DNA of 64,000 bases, taken from positions 248,001-312,000 of the forward strand of contig LSAX01000008.1 of the NCBI GenBank assembly GCA_001557505.1, read 5' to 3'. Origin of the DNA: Reticulascus tulasneorum. Lineage: Eukaryota > Ascomycota > Sordariomycetes > Glomerellales > Reticulascaceae. Below are positions 21,521 through 30,945 of the stretch, one piece after another. The stretch's first letter is position 1. Each line of letters starts with the position of its first letter. Made by a program: the position numbers and the translations under genes. The notes beneath the pieces are model-generated. The model had not been told where the DNA came from. It saw only the letters and a program-made list of their open reading frames with translations, and did no database searches.

Positions 21521-21806
21521 GTGACGATGCTGCCCCTGACAGTGAGAATACTTGGTTGGTGACGATGATTGGGCAACGCTGGCGGAGATGCTTGGAGCAA
21601 CAATGGTGGCAATGGCCAGCCCAACACCGGTAACAATCCTTCTCGTATCAATGCTGATGCTTGGGGTAATCCCGTGTTCGCTAGCACGGGGGCTATCCTG
21701 GCAACCCCAACTTCGTTCATCCCGGTATCGCTAGCAATGGTAGTTATCCTGATCGCTTCGTGGTGAAGGGAATCTGAAGACGTTAGAGAGCTTGCCCAAA
21801 GCACTA

Positions 21807-22169
21807 TTACAAGGCAAGATCGAAAGACACTATGGCACTCACATTCTTGAGTTTGACAACACCGTGTCGGTCAGCCGAAGCTTGGCGGGCGTTGTCCACA
21901 AACGGGAAGTTCTCAGCACTCATTGCCATCTCAACAGTTGGCCAACCTGATGGTCCCTGTGCCAGTCGGTTCAGCATGGCCGATCGCTGGCTACGAATAT
22001 GGTCAGGAACTGGCTGCGCGGGAGATCGAAAAATGGCTACGGCCATGTTATTAACTTCCGGGGCAGGAGTGTAATTTGGCTGCATCATGCCGACATGGCC
22101 TTGGACGGTTGTGAATGGCAATGGTGGAAACTCTGGAAATGGTACATATCCGACTCCAACACAATCCAA
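21807..22169 (-). other. Pro/Ala-rich open frame, status unknown
   Basis: A 120-codon minus-strand frame with Pro/Phe-rich start (YVPFPEFPPLPF) and QPNYTPAPEVNN, then a more ordinary stretch. It may be a fragment of a low-complexity region from one of the neighbouring dead genes. No domain is recognised and frames beyond it are closed. Confidence 0.2.
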
Positions 22170-22525
22170 ATGGCGTTGAGGACATTGGAAGTCTTGTGTA
22201 TGTGCGGGGTAACATTTACCCCGCCATCCGTGGGATGTTGAATGTAGGACTTTGGTTAGTCATCAATATAATCCCCACACTGTTTTTTCCTTGGTCAAGA
22301 CGCCATAATACTGACTTATCACCCGAACACTCGGTACTTAATGACAAAGCGGCAAAGTGGCAATTCGGGATGGTTGACTTGGACGCAGCCCTCATAATAG
22401 TTGATTAGGAGGCCAAGATTTACTGTTTGTTCGTATATCTCGATCTGTAGTTCTTTTGGGGGTTTACCGAGGAGTCCTAGCTTTTTTGAGCTTACGGGCT
22501 GTCGTCGGGCGATTCTTAACTTATA

Positions 22526-22865
22526 AGTCGTTCTCTTCATCACCGTCCAGTTTTGACCTTATTACGCTGATCGATGTTGGGCTTCTGAGTCGTTTTCTTC
22601 ATCACTCGTCCAGTTTTGACCTTATTACGCTGATCGATGTTGGGCTATCGTCGGGCGATTCTTGACTTCTGAGTCGTTCTCTTCATCACTCGTCCAGTTT
22701 TGACCTTATTACGCTGATCGATGTTGGGCTATCGTCGGGCGATCGTCGGGCGATTCTTGACTTCTGAGTCGTTCTCTTCATCACTCGTCCAGTTTTGACC
22801 TTATTACGCTGGTCGATGTGCTCAGTCGTCGGGCGATTCTTGACTTCTGAGTCGTTCTCTTCATA
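22526..22865. repeat. Tandem repeat, about four units of 61-95 bp
   Basis: Units begin with GTCGTTCTCTTCATCACTCG (copies near 22527, 22587, 22671, 22766, and a partial at about 22850) and carry CCAGTTTTGACCTTATTACG and ATCGTCGGGCGATTCTTGAC blocks. The third copy has an extra ATCGTCGGGCG. Unit length varies by loss or duplication of the GTCGGGCGAT sub-block. It lies 3' of the Argonaute relic on that gene's strand. Confidence 0.9.
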
Positions 22866-23098
22866 GTATTGAACACACAGAAAGTATTGCTACCATGTTG
22901 TTGAGGTAATGTAGCCTATTCCAGGCAAGTGGTATGTAAGGTGGAAAGAATCTGACATTTCTTCTATCCACTTAACTACGTACTTGTACAATTGTTAAGT
23001 GGGGCTTATCCCCACAACAGGTGCCCCCTCCGGCGAAAAAAATTGCATCGTCCTCGATGCCGGTTCCAATACCCATGGTTCATTACCTCAACCGTTCT

Positions 23099-24865
23099 TC
23101 AATCTGTGTCATTACTATTGCTGTTACTGTCTTCACTATCTTCTTTCTCCAGTTTCTGCTGGAGTTGCTCGATTTTCTTTCGTATCTCCTGTTTTGACGA
23201 ACGCTTTTTCTTCGCTCGTCGTTCCTCGCGGTCTTGCGATGGCGATGCTGGGGAGCTCATCTCATAGCTCCGTTTCGTCGCTGTGCTGCTTCCAGAGAAC
23301 AGCTCTGATGACGTAGATCGTGGCACTGGCATTGTCGGAGCCATAACCGGTAGCACTGGTGGTGCCATTAGTGGTGGCGTATACGGCTGTGGGCCGTATT
23401 GGTATGGTTGTTGTGGCCATGGCGCGTACTGCTGCTGGTACATTGGTTGCTGGTACGCCAGTTGGTATGGCTGCGGGTACTGCTGTGGGTACTGCTGCTG
23501 TGGGTACTGCTGCTGTGGGTACTGCTGCTGCTGGTACTGCTGCTGCGCGTATGGTGGCTACGCGTATAATGGCTGGGCGTACGGTGGCTAGGCGTACGGT
23601 GGCTACGTGTACTGCGATTGTGGTGGGTACTGCGCTTGCTGGTGTTACGCCTGGTACTTTGGCCGCTCCAGCGTTTCTCCCATCTCTGGGTTTCCATGAT
23701 CGCGATCGCGTTCGCGCGGCTCTTGGCTTCTGACGGCTGGTTTCAGCGTTTTGTCTTTCTTGGCTTTCGCCTTGGCCTTGGTCGTGTACTGCTCGGGCCG
23801 AAGCGTATTGCCGATTTCGGTCACCGTCATATGACCCCATCGCTGGCGGTCACCCGTTGTCAGGAAGTGGCGGATGAAATCAGGCATCTGCTGGCCACTA
23901 ATCCAGAAAGCAGTGTTCGCAACGTCCACGTTAAGGCCCAGCCCTCGACCGATGCCACTTACGACGGAATAATTCATGCGAATGGACGTGTACACGCCCT
24001 TAATAACCTCCACGACCTGGTCGAGCTGGCGGATCTTGAAACCCCCGGTCTTATAAAAGCTGCGTTAAATCATGACGAGCTTCTCGGAAGGCCACTGGCG
24101 TAGCAGATGGTCTAGGAAATTCATGCACTCTAGCACGTTGTTGTCCTATTCTATAGAGCCTTTGAGATAGGCTTCAAGAGCGCTGAGTCGAATGGTCTTC
24201 GTTTTACGTATGATAAAGTAGAACTTGTTATCTCTGGGCTTGCCATCCTTTCGTGGTGGCTTATCGGAGTCCAGGTCGACAGTAAGACGTATTTCACCGC
24301 GCGGCACAAAACATGGGGCCCAGGCCAGCTTGCGGCCGTCGTGAAGCCACTTGCATTTGCCTCCGGCTAGGGCGGACTGGACTATGGGGTGCGACCAGAC
24401 TTTCTTGAAAATAATCCCCTTGGTGGGAGTCGGCGAGATTGTGATATCGTATTGATGGATATCAACTTTGTCGTTCTACTATATCACGCGGAACTGGTTG
24501 ACCTCTAGAGGCACAGGGCGGCCACTGGTGTTGAAGCATGGTCGACGTGCGAATGGCTGAAGGCCAGCATTCTTCATTGCCTCAGGAGTGGTGTAGGCTT
24601 TAGCGGGAAGATGAATTCGCTTGTAGAATTCTTTCGGTTCATCGCCTCTAACGGGCTTGGCAGGATCGTACCCAAGAGCCTGGGGATATCCAGCAGGGCC
24701 GTAGCCAGCCTATGAGCCGCCTTGGTGAGGTGGGCTGCCCTTTACGCTGCCCTTGACACTCCCCTACTGAGAAGCATAAGGAGCTCCGGCTTGGGATCTA
24801 TGACGAGCAGAACGGGTGTCCGATGGACCATCCACGTTTATGTTGGCATAGCGATCTCCCGACAT
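23099..24865 (-). pseudogene. Argonaute-like gene, N-terminal half, inactivated by ten nonsense codons
   Basis: From ATG at 24865 to the stop at 23099 one frame of 589 codons is kept, but it has TAG/TAA at 24764, 24710, 24479, 24476, 24146, 24065, 23645, 23603, 23588 and 23558 (lowest coordinate of each). Domains: a Ser/Gly/Gln-rich leader (MSGDRYANINVDG); an Argonaute N-domain (RRPCFNTSGRPVPLEVNQFR, QYDITISPTP, NVLECMNFLDHLLRQWPSEK); linker 1/DUF1785 (IKGVYTSIRMN, GLGLNVDVANTAFW, MPDFIRHFL). Then, instead of PAZ, come a Lys/Arg-rich segment, a Gln/Tyr/Pro repeat tract (QQQYPQQQYP type) and a basic coiled coil (KQEIRKKIEQLQQKLEKED). MID and PIWI are absent. Argonautes carry small RNAs in gene silencing. 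Every stop fits CAG/CAA to TAG/TAA, the CpA to TpA change typical of RIP. Identification of the N-half is firm. Confidence 0.85.
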
Positions 24866-25544
24866 CTTGACGACTTGGTATGCGAGTCAAGTGATCAAGG
24901 CTTGGTCTGGCTGAGATATTGAGTGTGATTGTTTCAAACTGCAGTATGTCTACGAGACTGATGATTGCTGTTTTTGAAGTAGGAAGTTCGCTGTCTTCAG
25001 ATAGAAACCGTGAGCTTGAATCTTGCAAGAACAAGATGTAGCGGTTCTCCAAGAAGGCAGATGTAGACGCTTATAATTGTGATCAACCCTGGAGTTGGCA
25101 ATAAGGTAGAAGACTATGGGTTGCAGACTGTCCGATCTTGAAGTCACGATCTTATGAGGGTTCAAGATATATTTAGGCCTCAAGGGTCTGAAGTTTGACT
25201 GGTGCCTTCAATGCTTGGATACTCAATAGAGCAGCGTTGGCATTAGCCCCCGCCCCCGATGATTATGTCAAACTCAGCCTGCTAAAACGAGTTTATCTCA
25301 TCGGCTCATCCATCACCATGTATATAAGCGTTTCTTCTCGTTCTAGCCAGCTGAGCCACAGGGGACTGTTTTGTTGTTGACAAGCGAAGGAAATTAGGGT
25401 ATATATAGCTCATCTATTATTAAGTGGAGATGCCCACCGTATTGTGGGGGCCAGGTTTCATTGGAACAAGTACCCAGTCAAGTGGGTTACAAAAAAATTG
25501 CCGCCTCAACTGATGGGACGAGAAAATGTAGTGCCGCGAGGAAC
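24866..25544. other. No gene; contains dispersed repeat copy
   Basis: This is the upstream side of the Argonaute relic. Only short motif-free frames occur. The notable element is the second copy of the dispersed repeat at 25240-25328. Confidence 0.45.
25240..25328 (+). repeat. Dispersed repeat, copy 2
   Basis: Near-identical to 17318-17404 in the same orientation. Outside the matching block the two loci differ, so this is a short transposed or segmentally duplicated fragment of the DEAD-motif repeat family. Confidence 0.9.
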
Positions 25545-25612
25545 GCTCAGCTGGCTAGAACGGACGACTGTTAATCGTAAGGTCGCAAGTTCAATCCTTG
25601 CCGGGGGAGTTT
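25545..25612 (+). tRNA. tRNA-Asn(GTT)-like remnant, probably organellar and defective
   Basis: The T-arm is perfect (GCAAG, loop TTCAATC, CTTGC). The anticodon arm has loop CTGTTAA with GTT at the anticodon, flanked by ACGA/TCGT. The D-arm region GCTCAGCTGGCTAGAAC is tRNA-like with one mispair. The 3' acceptor half (CGGGGGAG) follows, but no complementary 5' half precedes the D-arm, so the acceptor stem cannot form. Its place at the edge of an AT-rich block suggests a mitochondrial fragment; a decayed nuclear tRNA gene is the alternative. Confidence 0.45.
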
Positions 25613-26040
25613 GATTAAATTTTTCTTTTCGGTAAAGTTTAGTTTCTTTTTTTTGCCATTTGTTCTTACATCTCGCCTCCTGACATGTAGTACTTAGCTC
25701 ACCGTTCTAATGAACGGTAAGTGAGAGAACCAAGACTTTTACAACCTCATGCATTTCCTAAAACAGGTGAATATCTTTTAATAACTAATAATGTGTCTTC
25801 TTCAGTTAATGTCGAGTATAATTCAGTAGATTTATTTTCGCTAGTTGTAAGTAACTTTCGTTTGCAAAGTATGTGAAATGAATATTGTGTAATTGTGTAA
25901 TTGTGTAAGAAGTTATCTATTTAATAATTCTATTCATGATAGTATTTCAATGAGTAGCTTCTTGAATATCTTGATATTTTACGATATGTTCACTACAATA
26001 TTCCCATGAAGATAGGTACTACTTGAATATCCAGATGACA
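25613..26040. other. AT-rich, mitochondrial-like segment
   Basis: GC content falls sharply compared with both flanks. The block contains a perfect ACCGTTC/GAACGGT hairpin with a TAAT loop (25701-25718) extended by CTC/GAG, and ATTGTGTA triplicated at about 25884-25910. A short run near 25750-25860 reads as protein without stops (FPKTGEYLLITNN...). Small GC hairpins in AT-rich spacers are common in fungal mitochondrial genomes, and the tRNA-like remnant adjoins it. I infer a nuclear mitochondrial insertion; no mitochondrial gene was positively identified. Confidence 0.4.
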
Positions 26041-26725
26041 AAAGCAGCAAAGTTTTTTGCCACCCCCTTGCCAGTTTGTGGCCCAACCCATATGACAGCT
26101 GGCAAAGCTGGCAGATATTTGAGGCAACCCCGTATTAAGCTGCAGCGCAAACTTGAAATGTTAGAAGTAGCATTCCCGTAATAGTATTGAACACACAGAA
26201 GTCGCAATTCCCTGACGGGTACGTTAGACTTCTGTTGCTACATGTCCGGTAAAACTGTACTCGTGACGGCTGGTAGGTGGACAAAACCGAAGTAAAGCAG
26301 CTAAGGTACTCACGGATGTGCAAGTTTGCAATACTAGGGGCACTAGCTTCCCGAGATTGTCTGTATCGTACTCAATCAGGTGCTAAAGACTTTGCACCAA
26401 GAAGACACCGTGGCAAATCAAGGTAGGTCAAAGGCTCTTTCCGTAATTGTCAGTGGCTAGATGGCCGGTTTGTTACCCATTCGGATTTTGTAATGCAGAA
26501 TGAAATATAACGCCGGATATTCATAGAAACGCTAGGTTAATGGCCTGTTCCGTTTGGGTTTCCTAGAACACCAAAATGAAGTGGGCAAAGATGTGGGTCT
26601 CTGTTGGGAAAAGATCTGATTTATGTACTGATGAAAGAACAGTGCTCCGTAAGAACACAAGTCTTATATAATAAACTATGTATATTGAATAATGCAGAAC
26701 CCCAGGGGCTTCGGGGGAAGATAGA
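26041..26725. other. Intergenic; 3' flank of the rhamnogalacturonan lyase gene
   Basis: No gene seen. It contains a 20-bp sequence (ATAGTATTGAACACACAGAA, 26181-26200) that also occurs at 22863-22882, next to the tandem repeat. Confidence 0.45.
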
Positions 26726-28437
26726 TTAACGGAAGAGCTCAACACAATCGAAGATGAAGTTGGGGCTCAAAAACGCGGTTCCGCCACTGCCGGAGATGAC
26801 AGAAATCGTGATAGTGTTCACCCCAGCGATGAGTCTGCCAGCGGGAATGGCAACATCGTAAACGTCGCCATATCCCCGATATGCTCCTCGCGTCACGCCA
26901 CGTGATTCGATCTCGACCGGAGCACTGAATGATTGACTGTAGGTATTCACCGTCACAGAAGGCCGTCCACCCGAGAAGGAGAGTGTGGTTCCGATGCGGA
27001 ATGTGGCAGCCGTGGTGATTGCCGCTGGGAGCGTAAACTTGATGGTGACGGGGTTGTTAACATCCTTGAAAATTGCCATTGGGAAATCAGACGTTGAGCT
27101 GGTGCCCCAGGTAAACGTCAAAGGGCCCCATGCGGACATTCGGCTGTCACTTGGATGCATTCGCAACTGGTTCGCAGCGTTGCGGAAGCCAGTTGGCTGT
27201 CCATCCCATAAGCCTATCTTGAATATCGTAGTGTGTGCGGAGGTCGTGATGGAAGACGTAGCGGCAATATTGGATGTCTTTGTGCTTCCACCAGATACCG
27301 ATACGCTCTGAGACCCAACTTTCAACTCGCCTTGATATAGGACCATGGTATAAGTCCCAGCCACCATGGCGGGTGACTTGAATGCCCCGGAAGAGGATGT
27401 GGATGCCCAGTACTGATACCCACTGTTGTACCAATGCACAACCCCAGCGTAGCCGGACTGTATGCCACTTGCAGTCCCACTGACATAGCCCCTTGCTGAG
27501 TCTGCAATGTACCCAGAGATGGACAAGCCGCTGAAGAAGCTGAAGTCGATGTCGGCTGGCTTCGGAATACCAGTCCGGCTAAACGTCATGACATACGGGC
27601 CGTTAAAGCCTGGTCGATAAGCCTCGGTCTGCACATGACCGGAGTTCATGTAGAAGGTGAGTGCGCCGAAAGCCCCGTTGTTGTTCGTGTTGATGTCCCT
27701 GAAAAACGGACCCCCAGAGCTCTTCTCGAAAGATCGTGACGGGTGAGCAACCATGCAGGCGTGAATGTTAGCAGCACTGTTAGTCAAGCAGTAGGTACTG
27801 GTGTCGATGAACCGCTGTGACGAGTAAAACTTGGAACGGGTTTGGCCGCCGACGCTGAACACATCGCCGCTATCGGCACCCTCGATGGCGGTGCCGCTGC
27901 CGGTGGTGCTGACCGCGCCGAATGGGTACTCAACCGGCAACAGGGAGCTACTCAGCCGAGCGATATAGCGCAGTTCACCTACCCGGGGCTCCGATTTTGT
28001 GTTTGTCGCCATGTAGACGGAGCTGTCGCCCGACTTGATGACATAGTAATGCGTCAGGTCAAAATCGGTGTTGGAGGCGACGCAGGTGACCTTGACATAT
28101 GTGTCTTGACAGGTTGATTAGCAACTGGCCCGCCTTGGACAGAAAGGTTAAAGAGCTTTCTTGGAGCTTCCTGACACTTACTGCTAATGATGGAGTAAGA
28201 CACTGTTGCCGTCCCGAGACCCGATGCAATATGAGAAGTCTGAGAACCATATTGATACTCCGTGCCAATGTACTTGATGGAGGTGATGGAGCAGTCGCTA
28301 CGCTTGACCGTCACGACGAAGCCATTTGAGCTTCCCGAGTCAATAACGTAAGAGGCTGTGGATGTCGTGACTCCAAAGGCAGCCAAGGCCGGTGCAGCGA
28401 ATGCAACCAGCAACGGGAGGAAAGTTGAGAGAATCAT
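26726..28437 (-). CDS. rglA-like: Secreted rhamnogalacturonan lyase, PL4 family
   Basis: Two exons: 28182-28437 and 26726-28104, joined across a 77-nt intron (GTAAGTGT...CAAG), give 544 residues. The start at 28437 yields a clear signal peptide ([19 protein letters not shown]). The joined frame reads ...[20 protein letters not shown], restoring the PL4 core. The catalytic super-sandwich domain includes [43 protein letters not shown] and [14 protein letters not shown]; the Lys in RSKF and His in GHVQ are the likely counterparts of the known catalytic Lys/His pair. An FnIII-like part follows ([13 protein letters not shown]..., [12 protein letters not shown]), then a CBM-like C-domain ending [10 protein letters not shown]. 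The enzyme cleaves the rhamnose-galacturonate backbone of pectin by beta-elimination outside the cell. Length matches characterised fungal PL4 enzymes. Confidence 0.92.
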
Positions 28438-29970
28438 GGCCGCGGCTAAGGCTTGATGAACAAGTTCTGCGAGATCAGCAGAATGTTGAGCCGCACGATG
28501 CAGTTGTCCGTGTGAACAAGAGGCGACATGATTGTCGATAACTCGTGGTGCCAATGGATATAAACGACTTAACTTCCAATTCACAATGATTGATGGGGCC
28601 TGATCCCTACGTGTTTCAAGTCTGCTAATTACCGCGCAACTGACATTTGGGTATTTCATGCATGCCGATTGCGGACAAGCATCAACCGATGAAAGATGTT
28701 CTGAGTGGAGATGGACAAACTCGTAGACCCATTTGGCGCGGCATCCCGACTCTGGTGAAAGGAGCAGGTCGGACTTTGGCATGAGAGGTGGATAAAAATG
28801 GCCCCGTTTATAATATCCGGGTTCCCAGATCCTCTCTGTTTCACGCACCCCTGCCTGATAAGATGTGGATGTACTTAGTGCCTACAATTTGGCAATGCTC
28901 CTCTTTCTAGGTAACCCCGGATTCCAGGAAGGATTGCAGGTCAGATGCTACAAGATCATCGGACGAAACCAGAGTCCAAGATTTTCCGTCGCTTGGTGGG
29001 TGGAATCCCGCCAGCTCGACTCTGCCCCCTTCACAACCTTACCCACAACAGCTACATAACCATCTACGCTCGAACTGGAAGCTCGAAAAGCATTAGGTCG
29101 GTAGTCGCTCCACTGAAAGATTGTTCCACCTTTGATTCTGGACCCGCAGCTAGACTTTCCACTGGGCCTGGGGTAGAAGAGGGGACGTGGGGCGGTCCTT
29201 GGATTCTAGTTCTGAAATGGTAGACAGCAGCCAAATGCGCCTCCCGAATGTTGCCCTCAGTAATTTCCATAGTAGGCATGGCCCTGAGTTGCTGCTGCTT
29301 TAAGCTGAGCTGTGGTGATCCTGGTGTGTGCGTATGTTGCACAGCCTCTAGGCTTCGTTTCTGGTTATACTGGCTACCGGTGGTATATATAACAAGAAAG
29401 AGTCCATATTCCGATTCGGGAGCCTACGCTTCGTAACCACCCGTTATATAAATGCTGCTGCGTACGAGTCTATTACCCTCCCTATCTTCTCTTCTTGTCT
29501 CTGGCATACGGCACTATCGCCTGCGTGACATTCCCATTGCTGCTCTCTGGCCATAAATTCCCCCATGATGGCCGATAGGGCGGTTGCTCCATTCCTGGCT
29601 CACTGTTTTATTTGGCCCGAGGTTTTGTCGGCAACGGGCAGGGAACGATTTTGATGTGCCCTGGCACGTGATTGCATTCGAATTTCCTACGTTAACTTCT
29701 AGACTACCACGTCCGTTACGATGTTGGTTGGTCCCAATGCCTGGTGTCTTGCAGCCGTTGGTAGCATTCCCCCGCACCAGGCAAACACCCACTCTGTAGA
29801 AGGGTGTTGCCAGCTTCCATCTTTAAATCATTTGTTTTCTGCAGCCGCACCTCATGCGGCCCTCGACATTGCAGCCACCATAATACTTCTTTCTCTGCAA
29901 CTATCTCGCTTGTTTCGAAAGCTAATTTGGCGCCTCTGGGCTCATTTTCGTGGCCAAAAGAGACGGCCCA
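28438..29970. other. Intergenic
   Basis: This contains the promoter side of the minus-strand lyase gene. No further gene, RNA or repeat is recognised; frames of 90-174 codons on both strands lack motifs. Confidence 0.45.
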
Positions 29971-30945
29971 ATGGCGACGCAGCTGCCGACTGCGCCTTGT
30001 CCCGAAGACGGCCCCGTCCCCCTCCGGGCCAAGGGTCCCCCAGCCATGAGCCAGGAACTGGCTGCCGTAGCTCCCCTGGCTCCGGCTCAGACCATTTCCG
30101 TGCCTCCTCCTGCGGACAAAACTGTTGCCCTCACTCCGCCGCCCGGTGAGGATAACCAAGTTCACCAAGTGAGAGATGCAGACGAGACGTACGTACTTAT
30201 TCTTTGTATTGGGTTGGTTGCCTGCGTCTTTGTCGAGCACTGGTGTTGTGCGACTTCCTTGCTTGTCACCGGCTCCTTGATTCCTATGATAGGCATCTGG
30301 CCAAGTGGCTGTGTTTGGTCAATAGCATATCAGACTCTGCCTCAATGTAGAAAACGCCTTCTATTTAAGATGTGCTCTGGCCAACTAAAGTGCGCATATA
30401 TGTAACACTCTAGCTCCTCAGTCCTCTCCCTGAACCCCCTAACAGACCACACTAAACACTCGTCTCTCGAGACTCGACTCTGCGGTTCGAGATGCATCCG
30501 ATATCATCCTCCTCTCTCCTCTTCTCCTGTTTCTGGGGTACTTGTATCTGCCGCAGCTCATATTCCCTGAACCTACAGTACCGAGACCGATCACCCCTGG
30601 CGCCTAGGAGCTCGCCAGGTGGACTCCACTGCTCTTTCTGGCTTTGTCATCTACCCGAAGCCTGAATTGACGACTGACCAGATTGCCGAGGTCGAGAAAT
30701 TCCTACACGAGGTCGTCGACCCTAAGCCCTTCTCCTCCTTCTATGAGGATGACAATGTTCATCTCATCTGGTGGGCTCTCGACGCCACCACGGCCGAGAT
30801 GACGAGGGTTTCTCAGCACCCTCTGGTCAGCCAAGTTGACCACGACATGCCAGTCGCCGACAACTTAGCCTTGCCAGCTCTACTACCACTGGTCACAGCC
30901 GACTGGCGAGTATTTGCGTGCCCTGAAAAGAGGGCCATTCAGTAG
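29971..30945 (+). CDS. Small two-exon hypothetical protein, I9-inhibitor-like C-terminus
   Basis: Exon 1 (29971-30188) begins MATQLPTAPCPEDGPV and is Pro/Ala-rich and unstructured. A GTACGT donor at 30189 and CCTACAG acceptor at 30578 join it in frame to exon 2 (30579-30945). Exon 2 reads GFVIYPKPELTTDQIAEVEK, then a WALDATTAEMTRVSQHPLVS stretch and a short tail. The hPLVS.VD.D pattern after an Ala/Thr helix recalls the fold of peptidase inhibitor I9/subtilisin propeptides without a protease attached. The 390-nt intron is long for this locus, so exon 1 may be wrong or another exon may exist. Function unknown. Confidence 0.35.

Noticed and set aside
21259..21804. 181-codon minus-strand frame
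   Set aside because: It is antisense to the SF1 helicase relic, whose motifs V and VI are clear on the plus strand.
22992..23316. Plus-strand frames with hydrophobic stretches, possible membrane peptides
   Set aside because: Opposite to the Lys/Glu coil of the Argonaute-like tail; the hydrophobicity is the expected antisense effect.
23359..23733. Plus-strand frames of 102-124 codons over the Gln-rich tract
   Set aside because: They are antisense readings of the QQQYP repeat of the Argonaute relic, whose frame is continuous with recognisable domains.
1..26000. A transposon or Starship carrying the relics
   Set aside because: No transposase, reverse transcriptase, integrase or tyrosine recombinase motif and no convincing terminal repeats were seen in the window; the idea is kept only as a question for flanking sequence.
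28054..28848. A longer N-terminus for the rhamnogalacturonan lyase starting at 28848
   Set aside because: It would place the signal peptide internally and read through the intron at 28105-28181; ATG 28437 gives a normal secreted enzyme.
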